NCBI GenBank assembly: GCA_027625915.1 | Contig: JANTQA010000057.1 | Span: forward strand, 4,650,001 to 4,714,000 | Source: Anaeramoeba flamelloides | Lineage: Eukaryota > Metamonada > Anaeramoebidae | DNA: 64,000 nucleotides | Direction of reading: 5' to 3' | Shown here: positions 38,915 through 49,692 of the stretch, piece by piece | How the letters are laid out: every line of letters begins with the position of its first letter | Numbering within the stretch: position 1 is the first letter of the stretch | The notes under the pieces: model-generated | What the model was told of the DNA's origin: nothing | Seen by the model: the letters and a program-made list of their open reading frames with translations, nothing else | Database searches by the model: none | Made by a program: the position numbers and the translations under genes

Positions 38915-41582
38915 TTAATCCCTTATTTTCCATTTGTAAGATTCAATATGTTGAGTGTAATATTCATAAAGATTCATAAATTATCATAAATTATTTATTA
39001 TGTAAAAATTTTTAAAAAAAAACAATATTATTATTGTTATTTTTATAACTTTAAATAATTAAAGGGAATTTTAGTGAAACAAAAAAAAATTCTAAATTTC
39101 AAAAATATATATTTTTTATTTATTTAAGTGTAATCTAAGGGAGGATTTTAAATTCCTCATATTTACCATTGTATTTTTTTTAATTTGGGAAATAAATTGA
39201 AAATTTCTGAAATTTTCTTTTAATTTCTAAAATTAAATTAAAAACCTAGGTACTCAATGCCGTTTTCTTAATTTCAAAATTTGTATTTAATTTTTTTTTA
39301 TACAAGATTCAAATAGATCGTTATTACTCATTAGATGTAATAAATATTTTGGATCTTATTTAATAATAAAAAAAATATTATTATTTTAGTGTAATATTGA
39401 ATTTTTATTTTTTTTTAAATTCAGAATTCCAAATTATTCCATTATTTTGATAGGAAGTCAAGTTCAAGAGGAAATATATTTGAATTTCCATAATATTTAA
39501 ATTTTTATTTATAATTTTTTAAATAAAATATAAAATTGTGATTTAAAGACAACTAAAAGCGACTATTGTTGTTTTTTTTTATCGAAGCAAGTTTTATATT
39601 TTAATTTCTTTTTCAGAATATCTACTTTTCGATTCTGATTAAAATAGACAAAAAAAAATTTAGTATTTGTTTCATATAAACATTAATGGTGGACTACGAA
39701 AGATTATAATTTCATTCATAAAATAACTTTATCATTTATTTAGGGGCTGTACTTTTACTTTTTTAACAATTTTGATTTCAAGATTCTTAAGGATTTTATA
39801 GGATATATTTGAATTATAGAATATTTCCTTTAACTTTTCTGGAACTTTCTTATATTTAAGAATCAATAAGTTTCAAGAAAACACCCATAAATGTCTTTAT
39901 GATTTATAACTCCTTGAAGTGTGAAAATAAAATTATTTTAGTATTTCTGTGAAGACTTATTATTTTAATTCTTCACAAATAGATCTTCAACTTGGTATGG
40001 GTTTTAATAGCATACAAAATTTAAATTATTGTTTTTTTTCCCAAAATCCAAACCATACTTTTCGAGTATAAAACTAATAGAACGAAAGATATTTAATAAT
40101 AAAAATTACAGTTTTAAGGTCGTAGAATTCAAATTTTCTTCCAATTTTACTCAATTTCCTAAAAAAAAACAAAAAACAAACACTTTTTTTACTTGAAATA
40201 AAACGAAACCTAAATAAAATTTTTTAATAAACAACTAAACGGACTCCTTTTTACTAAATATCTTCCAAAAAAAATAATCTTAAACTCAGTAATTTGGATT
40301 TTGGAACTAAATAAAATAAAAAAAATTGTTAAAATCACTATTAAAATACATAGCAAGTTAATGATCGATTTTCAAAGAATTAAATTAATATTACCTTATA
40401 CACAAAATAAGATAATCTTTTTTATTCCTCAGGGATTGTAAAACTGAAAAACACATCCACTATAAAGCCAAAAATTTCACTTTTAATATTTTCAAAAAAG
40501 ATTTGAAAATAACATTTTTCTACTTTGGTTGTATAACCTTATTTTTTACGATTCAAAGTATTTGTTGAAAAACAATTTATTCATTTTTTTTTTAAACACA
40601 TAAAGTTAAATTCAACAACAGAGTGTTGAGTTGATTTGCTTGTATCTGCTTGTACCATGTTGATTTATATTTTTTTTCTGATCTCAACATACTATTCTGA
40701 CATTCAATTTAATCTTGAAAAAAATTTGTAATGAATTGCTTTGTAGAGTCGTCTTTTTAAATTTCTAAAATTACGCAAAAAAAAAAAAAAAATAAATAAT
40801 AAATTTTATAGATCTTATTATAAATGTAGAAAAAAACAAGTGTTTGTTCTGATATAATACTCTTATTCTAATTGAATCCACTCTAAAATTTTTAAAAGGG
40901 GCTATCTGGACTTTTATCAATATAAAAAAAAACCAAATGATAAAAAATTTCAAGATCTTTTATTTTATGTGAAACTCATTTTGTAAAATATTTTGGATTA
41001 CAACTTAACTGATGTTTTTTAATTTATAATTAGCTCACCTTATTTATATAACTGAAGAGAATTAAAAATATAGAATAAAGTTTATATGGTATTTGTTATC
41101 TCTAGTATTTGTTGATATTAAATCTAAAATGATAATAAGTTGAGATTCTAGGTTTATTCCTTATTTGATCTAAATTGTCAATGTAAATGTCCAAACATAC
41201 CCTCGAACCAGGTCCAAAACCAAAATAAAATTATCTTTTTATCTAATCACTGTTTGATTCATTTTTGTTTTTGATTTATTTTTCAAAATTAAAAGTGTTT
41301 TTTTGAGGATCTTTGTTTTTACTGATAATTATTATTCTAAATATTCAAAATATGTTAAAATTACTGGAAAAGTTCTAGAGTATTAAATATAACTTCATTT
41401 TTTAGACTCACATGAAGACAAAGATCACCGTTTGAAATTTAAATCTTTATCTAATAGAATCTTATAATTTCTAATAATTATACATTTTATTAAAATTATT
41501 TCGGAATTGGAATTCAAGTGATAAATGAGTCTTATACATACAATAAAGAAATAATTGTTCAGAAATCATGGATTTAATGTCT
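38915..41582. other. AT-rich spacer
   Basis: Apart from the hairpin at 40614-40703 and the wider repeat from about 40450, no gene or element is evident. A Phe/Ile-rich minus frame at 40771-40953 is low complexity. Confidence 0.5.
40614..40703. repeat. Small inverted repeat, CCACAATAGAATGTTGAG family, copy 2
   Basis: ACAGAGTGTTGAGTTGAT pairs with ATCTCAACATACTATTCTG. It matches the copy at 10304-10394 in both arms and in the sequence extending about 160 bp to the left (TTTCACTTTT..GAAAA..TTTTCTACTTTG). Confidence 0.55.
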
Positions 41583-42436
41583 TTCCAAGGCTACCATAAA
41601 ATTTTAAATAAAACACAATTGATTTTTCTATTCTTATTTTTCATTTTCAAAAAAATTGGAAATTAGGGTTATTATCCCAAAAAAAATAATAATAAATGAG
41701 TTATTGCCATTATGGAAAAAAAGTGAAACACTGTTTTTATTTCGAAACCTTAATAGAACATGAAAATGAAAAGTAAGATCAATTAAAAAAAGAATAAATT
41801 AATAAATAAAGACAAAATGAAGGATTCAGCACAATAACAGTTTTTTAATACTATATTTTGGTTGGGCTTTTTCTTTGATTGATCAATTATTAAAAATTTG
41901 TTCAAAAAATTGACTATTTTTGAGATCTTCAAAAACACCTGAACAATTTCGATAAGAAAGTAGATTTAAATTGTATTTGTAGGATTGATTGAAAATAATA
42001 TAATGGATTATTATTTGAATTTAATTTGTTTTCTTCTTTTTATTGATTTGACTTTTCATTTTCAGGTTCTATTAATACTCCCACTTAAAAACTATGTTTC
42101 ACTTTTTTTCCAATAATTGCTATTGAATTTTTGGAACATCAAAAAAAATTTTTTTTGTAGATTCTAGAGGCACTTGAAATTATTGTTCAAAAAAGGTCAA
42201 ATTTTTATAGATCAGTAAATATTGATATTTTTTTCAGCTGGTTTGGATCGATAATATTTAAGTTTCATGGGATCTTGAAATTTTATATTTGATATTCCAA
42301 AAAATTGAAAACAGTTCATTTAATATTATTGCTTTTTTAAGGAATAATAACTCTTATTTCCAAATTTTTTGAAAATGAAAAATAAGAATAGAAAAATCAA
42401 TTGTGTTTTATTCAAAATTTTATGGTAGCCTTGGAA
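41583..42436. mobile_element. Fold-back element with two sets of inverted arms
   Basis: The outer arms are about 100 bp and nearly identical. TTCCAAGGCTACCATAAAAT at the left is matched by ATTTTATGGTAGCCTTGGAA at the right, and both continue through a TTGATTTTTCTATTCTTA block. A second pair of arms lies inside: ATTGCCATTATGGAAAAA near 41704 answered near 42134, followed by CATGAAAATGAAAAGT and its counterpart. The inner pair looks like a separate element inserted in, or fused with, the outer one. There is no ORF. Confidence 0.75.
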
Positions 42437-42949
42437 CAGCTATATTTTTGAAATTCATAAAAAAAAAAGAATTCTAATTATTCGAAAAGTAATAGAAAAA
42501 GATATTTTTGATTTTATAATCCAGATTTTTTTTGTTGTATTGTTAAGTTAAAATTGATATAATATTTTAAAAAAAGTTTTTAAATAAATGTTATAAAAGT
42601 TTAAAAAGTTAGAAAAAAGGAGATATTTTTAATTCTGAAAATTTAAAAGTTTTATCACAAAAACATATTAGAATCTTTTGGAAGATAATAAAAAAAAGTT
42701 GTTTATTGTTTTATTATAATAAACAAGTTACTGTAACAATACAAAAAAGACAAGAAAAAAAAATTTTTTTGACAAAATTTGAATAAAAATAATAAAATCG
42801 CAATAACAAAGAAAACTTTTTCAAAAGTTGAAAAAGTTTTAAAAGTTATTTATTTTAATGTATATAATAAAAAACAATTTTTAATGATAAAATTTTCTTT
42901 CAAAGATCATTGTTTATAAATTCAATATTTTATAATACTCCAATAACAA

Positions 42950-43330
42950 TTGAAATTAAAAAATTTGTTTTGAAGGCAATAAGTAATTTTGGGGGTTCTA
43001 AGGGATATATATATATATATCGAGAAAAAATATGTTTCAAAATATTTCAAAAATTTCAGGCAATTTCTAACAATTTTCCCAAAACACACTTCCCCAATAC
43101 AATCCGTTTTTTGATTCAAAACATAATTCTTTACAAAGACCTAATACATTAGATATGGAATTTCCCTGAAAAAATAAACTAAAAAAAATGTAAAAATTTT
43201 TCGTTGTTTATATATATATATAGACATAACACCTTTCTCAAAATTTTCATACCTCTTCAACAAAATTTCCCAATGTGATTCCCAACGGCCACCATTTTTC
43301 GCAATACCAAAGTCCCACATCAACCAGCTG
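42950..43330. repeat. Diverged tandem pair of ~180-bp units with (TA)n
   Basis: On the minus strand, GGCCGTTGGGAATCACATTG..GAAATTTTG..GAAAATTTTGA then (TA)n (43320-43200) is followed by a similar unit, GGATTGTATTGGGGAAGTGT..GAAATTTTTGA then (TA)n (43110-43005). The first unit has a short frame (MWDFGIAKNGGRWESHWE) next to a GT-type donor, so these could be duplicated exons of an unknown gene, but no family is recognisable. Confidence 0.4.
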
Positions 43331-43823
43331 ATGATATCGAAAACTTTTTAATTAATTTTATGATTTGTCATTCAAAATAATAGTAAAAAATGATACACAA
43401 CGTAAATTTTTGTGAATTTGTTTTTTAAAAGAAATTTATTCATTTTTTATTTTTTCTCAAAAAAAAAATAAAAAATAACTATTTAAATTTTTTTTTAATA
43501 AAATTGATAGGACAAAAATATAAAAAAAAGTTATCAACATTTCCCACGAATGAATAGAGAAATAATTGATTCTTTTTTCACATTTTTAAAAAATGTACAT
43601 ATCCAACCTTCTAATTTTTTTTTGCCTTAACCGATGAGATACACTCTGAAACTTCTAACAATCTTTCAATAAAAATAAATCAGATTTCTTATTTTTGAGG
43701 CATATTACTCTTAAAAATTCCAAGTTAAAAAAAGTTATGTTTTTTTTAGTTAGAAAAGATTTAAACAGTCATTTTTTTTTTTTTTTTTTTTTATATTTAT
43801 AATTTTACCATAAGAAACTACTA

Positions 43824-44515
43824 AACTCTGTTTCAGTCAAAGGGGCCCAACGTTTTTTTCAAATATCAATTATTTTATATAATTGACCTTTGAAGAACAA
43901 ATAAGAAATAAAGAGAATAATACACCTAAAAGAAATGTTGATACATATCTGAAAGAAAACTAATTAATCAATAGCTTTTCTTAAAAAATGAAAAACTCAA
44001 ATTCTTAGTCCCCTATTGAGAAAAACAAGGAAGTTTGTTTTGAACTTCTACTGGTATTTGAATAATAAATATGAAACATTTTTCACTTCATTTTCCATAC
44101 TTTTCTTTTAGAAATTAAGCCCCCAAACAAAGTTTGTTGGTATTTGTGGTCTCTATTTGAAAAAGGAAATGAAAATGAAGTGAAAATTTTTCACATTTAT
44201 TAAACAAATATCAAGATCAAAGATTGACTCGAATTCCAATACAAATCAATATGATTTCTCAACAATCTTTACATGGTTTCAATGACATTAGAATAACACG
44301 TTTTTACCAAGTGACTATTGATCTTACAATAAAAAAATTTTTGCAAATGAATGACATTTTTAAAAAAAAAATTGAAAAAAAAAAACAAAAATGTGAAAAA
44401 ATGATTTCAATTTTGAAAATTTCCAAAATAAAATTTTTCTTCTAATATCTATGCAAACCCTTTGAACACATGTATTATACTATTACAACTGGGCCGTTTT
44501 GACTGAAAAATAGTT
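43824..44515. mobile_element. TIR element, GGGGCCC-end family, copy 4, carrying an insertion
   Basis: The ends are AACTCTGTTTCAGTCAAAGG followed by GGCCCAA on the left, and TGGGCCGTTTTGACTGAAAA on the right, then AGTT and TA. TA lies on both sides. The interior aligns with 4170-4694, except for about 165 extra bases at 44051-44216, which are a CTGGTATTTGA-family element. Removing those restores collinearity with copy 1. Confidence 0.85.
44051..44216. mobile_element. CTGGTATTTGA-family element nested in a larger TIR element
   Basis: It starts CTGGTATTTGAATAATAAA after TA and contains CATTTTTCACTTCATTTTCC. It ends with the inverted counterpart GGAAATGAAAATGAAGTG..AACAAATATCA. Its right terminus has drifted from the CAAATACCAGTA seen at 29430. 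Confidence 0.7.
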
Positions 44516-45218
44516 TATTTAAACATCAAATATATTAGGGTACTTAGAAAAACAAATTTTGATAGTAAATCTTACGGGTAAAATATTTTGGGATTTTTAA
44601 TTTTGTCCTTGGTTCCTTAAGTGAAATCAATTTATTTTTGAGAAAAATCTAATTAATTTCGAAGGTAAAGCAAAATAACTACTAATCATCAAACTATTTA
44701 ACAATTAAAAAAAGTTATTTTCAATTAAAGTTGAATACTTCAAAATTAGTAACATATTCCTATCAAAAGTTTTGTTTCGGCCTTTTTAATCCAAGAATTT
44801 TGAAAAAAATACAATTCTTGAATTTAAAAGTAACCTTTTTTTATAAATTTGATAGAGATCATCCAGATTTTAGATGAAAAAAACATTAAAAATTATAATT
44901 ATATTCCCAAGATCAAATAAATTCAAATATATTCAATTAATTAAGAAAAGATTGAATTTTGAAAATTAAAATTTTATTTTGAAATTTTACATAAAATAAA
45001 AAGATTTTCAAGAAAATTATTGTTTTTTGCAAATTAATTATTGTTCTGATTGTAAATGGCAATTTGAATGATTAATTTATCTTATTAAATGTAGGCTCTT
45101 CATAATAGTTTCGTTAGGGTGAAGTCTCTGGTAATGACTTAACTTTCCCTTAAGATTTATTTTTTAAGATCAAATCCTAACCAACATCAATCGATTAGTG
45201 TATTATTTAATTGTGGAT
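44516..45218. other. AT-rich spacer, 3' flank of the secreted-protein gene
   Basis: No coding region or repeat recognised. Confidence 0.5.
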
Positions 45219-45824
45219 CTATACAATGAAAATGATATAGAAACATAGCAGAAAAAGAGCAAGGATACTGACTGCAGTCGCTTTAGAACCTTTTGAAAAG
45301 GAATAGCTATACACTAATTCTGACGCATCACTACATTCCTTCATTTTATAGACATACCTGTCAATAATATTCGCATCACAATCTTTGGAAGAATTGTGTA
45401 CCATTAATAAGACTTTATCCTCTTCAACTAATTTTGTAACTCGAACCAAGTATTTGTTAGTGGGATAACAACCACCATAAACAAAAGTCCTTGTTTTCAC
45501 GATCCCTCTAGTGTATTCACAATTATAGTTATTTTCATATTTATTTAAATAAACCTCTGCTTCTAAACTTTTGGTGATACTTTCGTATGATTGACCATCA
45601 GAATCGTAAAGTTGTTGTAAAATGGCAATGTTTTGATCTACCACCTTTAAGGAATGTTCTCCATTTGTATTCTCTAGCGATTGTGAAAAGGTTTCTGTTT
45701 CAGTTTCGATTTCTATTTCATTTTGGATTTCTGTTTCTGCTTCTGCTTCTGCTTCTGCTTTTTCAACAATGGTAAAAATATTTATTATAAGAATAACAGT
45801 GAGATAAAAATAAGTAAATTGCAT
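45219..45824 (-). CDS. Small secreted or GPI-anchored Cys-containing protein, 201 aa
   Basis: Family unknown. The N-terminus MQFTYFYLTVILIINIFTI is a signal peptide. It is followed by a low-complexity acidic stretch of alternating Glu/Ala and Glu/Thr (about 22-47). The mature region carries four cysteines (NCEYTRG, GGCYPTNKYL, KDCDAN, KECSDA), presumably as two disulfides. The C-terminus is a small-residue site (SKGSKA) plus a hydrophobic run (AVSILALFLLCFYIIFIV) with no charged tail, as expected for a GPI-attachment signal or a terminal membrane anchor. It is intronless, starts at ATG and ends at TAG. It lies head to head with the gene at 46007, which has the same plan. A surface role is inferred from topology only. 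Confidence 0.78.
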   Translation of the reverse strand: MQFTYFYLTVILIINIFTIVEKAEAEAEAETEIQNEIEIETETETFSQSLENTNGEHSLKVVDQNIAILQQLYDSDGQSYESITKSLEAEVYLNKYENNYNCEYTRGIVKTRTFVYGGCYPTNKYLVRVTKLVEEDKVLLMVHNSSKDCDANIIDRYVYKMKECSDASELVYSYSFSKGSKATAVSILALFLLCFYIIFIV

Positions 45825-46006
45825 ATTAATTAAAAAAAAAAAATGTCAAAAATTATATATTGGAATTATCGTCGAATTTAAAAATCTCATTTTCCTTTAG
45901 AATCTCGAAAATACTCATTCTTTGGTTAAATTATGTTTGGAAAATTTTTTTATCTATTTATTTTCAAATTATTTATTTTCTCACGATTGTACCTTTCAGA
46001 TTGTAA
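45825..46006. promoter_or_regulatory. Shared divergent promoter region of the secreted-protein pair
   Basis: A 182-bp gap separates the two start codons of divergently oriented genes, so both promoters must lie here or overlap the genes. No specific motif can be named with confidence. Confidence 0.5.
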
Positions 46007-46642
46007 ATGACACAAAAAATTCCATATTTTGGATTACTAATGCTGTTTCTTTTATGTCTTCACTTTGGCTTCCTCGATCTAATAACAAACAATAAACAAA
46101 TTGATAACCTTCCACAAAAATCACAATCTCAGAATCTCAAAAGCGAGGAGAGCAACAATAAGTTTAATTCTCAACAACAGTCGAGAACCAAGAACCAAAC
46201 AAAAAATAAAATCACCATATTAATCGAAATTATCCTTCTTCTCTTGGATAGGCTGATGGGAATAGAAATTGATTATGACAAAGTCAAAGCAAATGAATTG
46301 CCGCCAACTTTCACTCAACATTATTATGATAATTTGGGGTGTTATGGAATACCGTCTTATATTAAAATGACTGTTGGTTACTGTTATAATTCAAAAAATG
46401 AAAGTTTAATCTTTATCGTTGATCGTGATCAAGGTAGTTGTCCTTTTAAAGCTTTGGGATTCAGTCAAAATGACTGCTTTGGGGAAATGGCCGAAGAAAC
46501 TTGTTTTAAGGATCAAAAATGTTATAAGTCTGAGGACCAATTCGGATCTTTTGAATATATTAATGCTGGGAATACTAAAAACAAAATACAATTTTTTTCA
46601 ATTATGATCAGTTCAATTTTTTGGTTTTTAAGATTCATTTAA
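46007..46642 (+). CDS. Small secreted Cys-rich protein, 211 aa, partner of 45219
   Basis: Family unknown. The signal peptide is MTQKIPYFGLLMLFLLCLHF. A Gln/Asn/Ser/Lys-rich linker follows (about 29-68), then a short hydrophobic patch (ITILIEIILLLL). The folded part has cysteines in NLGCYGIP, VGYCYNSKNES, GSCPFKA, NDCFGEM, ETCFKD and KCYKS. The C-terminus (KIQFFSIMISSIFWFLRFI) is hydrophobic and could be a GPI signal or membrane anchor. It is intronless and ends at TAA. The GxCYxxxK/N..L..V pattern resembles GGCYPTNKYLVRV of the divergent neighbour, so the two may be old duplicates. That is inferred from a weak match and not shown. Confidence 0.78.
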   Translation: MTQKIPYFGLLMLFLLCLHFGFLDLITNNKQIDNLPQKSQSQNLKSEESNNKFNSQQQSRTKNQTKNKITILIEIILLLLDRLMGIEIDYDKVKANELPPTFTQHYYDNLGCYGIPSYIKMTVGYCYNSKNESLIFIVDRDQGSCPFKALGFSQNDCFGEMAEETCFKDQKCYKSEDQFGSFEYINAGNTKNKIQFFSIMISSIFWFLRFI

Positions 46643-47446
46643 GGATGATGGTGACACTCAAAAGATCAAACCAAAACATACTTTGATCTAATTACAAATA
46701 AATCTCACCACCAACCTTCTCTTTATATTAAGGAAGTAAATACATTTTTCCATTTTGAAAAATTATAATTGTGTTAACATTACTGAAAAATATTTTTTGA
46801 GTGTCACCGTAAATTGAAACTTTGGAAACCAAAATCCCATTCTCTGATATGTTTGTAAAAAGAAATAAAGTAATTCAGAGTTGAATCTTTCATTTTTTTA
46901 TTTTTTTAACATTTTTTTGATTAAATTTTTGGTTTAATTAAATCTGGTTTGGATCGAGAAATGTGTTTAAACGAATGTTGGAAAATATTCAAAGAGTAAA
47001 CCAAAAAAATAGACCCAAAGGGGTGTAACCGAAACAAATATTTTCAATGTTAGAAGACATAAACCAAAGATCATCTTTCCAAATAAATTTTATTGAAATC
47101 AAGAATAAAAAAGAAAAAAACAATTCAATAAGTCTATTTTAGAAGATTTGTTGATTTTTTCTTCTTAATTTGGAATGAACCCAAACAATTTTTAACTTTG
47201 GATTTCTCATCCTCATTACTATTTATTATTATTTTACAATGGATTTTGTTTGACAAATTTACTTTCAGAATTCAATTTTCAAATTATTTTTATCAAACCA
47301 AACCAAAATAAAGAATAATATTTCAAAAATTAAAATAAAGGAGTTGAATTCTTGGAATCAATTAAGAATTACAAAAGATTCAACCTTCAGAAAAGTAAGA
47401 ATTGGAGAAAAAATTCCAAGCAAAGATCCAGAATAATTTTGAGTAT
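46643..47446. other. AT-rich spacer
   Basis: Contains the 3' flank of the secreted-protein gene. No other gene or element seen. Confidence 0.5.
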
Positions 47447-47646
47447 TACAGTCAGTTTCACTTTTAAGGCACAAACTTTGAAGGATATTTAGACACAAAA
47501 AAAATCTCAAATTAAGGCACAAAATTCAAATTCTAGTAAAAATAAATTGTAAAAAATGAAATTCCAAATTTTGTGCCTTAATTTGAGATTTTTTTGTGCC
47601 TCTAATTTCGTTGAAAGTTTGTGTCTTAAAAGTGAAACTGACTGTA
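47447..47646. mobile_element. Palindromic MITE, AAGGCACAAA family, copy 3
   Basis: TACAGTCAGTTTCACTTTTA at the left and TAAAAGTGAAACTGACTGTA at the right, 200 bp in all. The arms match over about 90 bp with few differences, and the layout is identical to 13887-14088. Confidence 0.92.
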
Positions 47647-47997
47647 TATTCAGATTTGAAAATTTAGAGAAAAAAGAAGAATTCTCTCTTTTTGTGAAAA
47701 AAAACTCTAAAAAATATAATTAGAGAAATCTCAAACTCAAAAAGTAAAACAAAAACTGGGACTTCATATCTCACCTTTAAACATTGCATTTTTTAGAAAT
47801 AACCAAAAAAACAAAAAAACAAAAGAAAGTTTTAACCATTTTTTACCATCCCTTCAATTCACAATCTTTTTTTCAAAATTCTAAATCCAAGATCTGTACA
47901 CAGTAACTGAAAAACAAAACCATTTCAGTTCGTTGTTGAGTTTACTCTTTAACTGAAGATTTGTATGTATTGATTAAAAAAACCAAGTGTAACCCTT

Positions 47998-48367
47998 TTC
48001 AAAAAAAAACAAACAAGCAAACAAACAAACAAAAACAACAATAAATCCACAACAAATAAACAACAAAAAAAAAAAAAAGAAAAAAACAATAATCAAAGAA
48101 ACCAACAATGCAAACAAACAAAAAAAAAACAATAAATCAACAAAACAATAAACAAACAACAAAAACAACAACAATAAAACAAAAAACAAAAAACAAAAAA
48201 CAAAGAAACCAACAATACAAAAACAATAAAAAACAACAACCAAAAAACAATAAACCAAACAACAAAAACAACAACAATAAAAAAAAACAAAAACCAATAA
48301 AAAATAACCAAACAACAATACAACAACAATAAAAAACAACAACCAAAAAACAACAACCAAAAAACAA
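47998..48367. repeat. CAA/AACAA-rich low-complexity tract
   Basis: About 370 bp made almost only of A and C on the plus strand, with imperfect higher-order repeats such as ACCAACAATxCAAA and AAACAACAACCAAAAAACAA. It ends exactly where the fourth palindromic MITE begins. Long open frames on both strands here (Lys/Asn/Gln or Phe/Val/Cys-rich) are artefacts of composition. Confidence 0.85.
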
Positions 48368-48547
48368 TACAATCAGTTTCACTTTTAAGACACAAACTTT
48401 CAACGAAATTTAAGGCACAAAAAAATCTCAAATTAAGGCACAAAATTAAGTTCACTTTAAGGCACAAATTTTTGGATTTAAGGCACTTTCCCAATTTCAA
48501 GATATAATTTCACTGAATAATTACAGAGTTATTTTGAGTGTTTTCTT

Positions 48548-48586
<39 letters not shown>

Positions 48587-48725
48587 TTTACATTATGAGT
48601 AATCTTGGAAATTTACACAGAAAAATTGTGACTTATTTTGACCACTTTGATTTTGTGCCTTAATGGGATTTTTTTGTGCCTTATTTCTTGATTTTTCCTG
48701 TGCCTTTTTAAGGCACAGGACTGTA
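48368..48725. mobile_element. Palindromic MITE family, expanded copy 4
   Basis: The left arm is typical (TACAATCAGTTTCACTTTTA..AAGGCACAAA). After about 80 bp it departs from the family: extra AAGGCACAAATTT and TTTAAGGCAC motifs, a (TA)n run, then TTTTGTGCCTTAATGGG and CTTTTTAAGGCACAGGACTG before the final TA. It is 358 bp against 200 bp for the others, so it is a rearranged or composite member. Confidence 0.75.
48550..48582. repeat. (TA)16 microsatellite
   Basis: About 16 perfect TA units inside the expanded MITE copy. Confidence 0.95.
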
Positions 48726-49306
48726 AAACAAACAAGTATCAAACAATAGGCAAGATCCAAATTTATTATTTGTTTCAAAATAAATGGAACAAAATTTTCA
48801 TTCAGATTTCCAAAATTGATTTTCTAAATCCTGATAAAACATCAATTTTTTAATTCTTAAAACCAGGACAAATTAATTATTAACCTTTCAGAAATTTGGG
48901 GCTTGGAAAACTTCTTTTGAAATGCGATTTTATATAAAGCTGAATGAAAATTTTGATCTTTTTATTTTTCAATTAACAGTTTGAATTCTCACTTTTATTC
49001 TCTGAAAGTTAGTTAAATATTTTAAACAAACAAATACCAACAGATCTCTTCCCCAAATTAAAAAAAAATCGAGATTTTATTTCCAAAAGTACAATCTAAC
49101 CAGACTCTATTCCACTCTTTCTTGTTCTTTGAAACCCCTACTGTTAATGTTTCAAAATATAAACCAAAAATATAGACAAAAGTTTGAATCTGCCGAAAAT
49201 TGAATTTTCAGACTCATTTTTTATCTGTTTTTTCAAATCGCACAAAATCGTATTTATTCATTAAGCTATCTCATTAAAAACAAAGATAGATCGATCACAA
49301 CCAAAA

Positions 49307-49527
49307 AATGAATCGTTCACACCCAACCCAACCTAAAATTGAAAACTCAAAAGAAGAACAAACAATTTGGTTTGATGCTTGCCTTGAAGAGAATCGAAAA
49401 AGTTACAGCAATAATTTATTGTCAAGGTTGTGAAGAAAATCAATGTGAGGAATGTGATTCAATTCATCTCAACAGAAGACTTAGGAATCATGTAAGAACC
49501 GATCCTAAACCAAGTTTGTTTATTTAA
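49307..49527 (+). pseudogene. B-box-type zinc finger fragment with a frame break
   Basis: From ATG at 49307, one frame gives a polar N-terminus ending WFDACLEEN. From about 49400 a second frame gives IIYCQGCEENQCEECDSIHL followed by NRRLRNH. Together these have the spacing of a B-box zinc finger (paired Cys, C-x2-C-x4-C-x2-C-x3-H-x7-H), but the first Cys position reads Phe and the two halves are out of frame near a run of A. The frame closes after PSLFI, so nothing downstream of the finger is visible. This is a degraded or partial copy of a B-box protein gene, or an exon set whose splicing I cannot see. Confidence 0.5.
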
Positions 49528-49692
49528 TTTTTTTATTTAGTCCTTTTCTTTTTTTATTTTAATTTTTTTTAATTTTCATCAGTTTTAAAATTGAAAAAAA
49601 CCTTTTTTTGTTTAATTTTATTGGAATCAAAAAAAAAGAAATAGATAATTAATTCAAAATCAAAAAATTTTACATTTATGTTTACCCTTGTT

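Noticed and set aside
47974-48500. Long open frames on both strands in the CAA-rich tract
   Set aside because: The A/C-only composition removes stop codons by itself. The proteins are pure Lys/Asn/Gln or Phe/Val/Cys low complexity.
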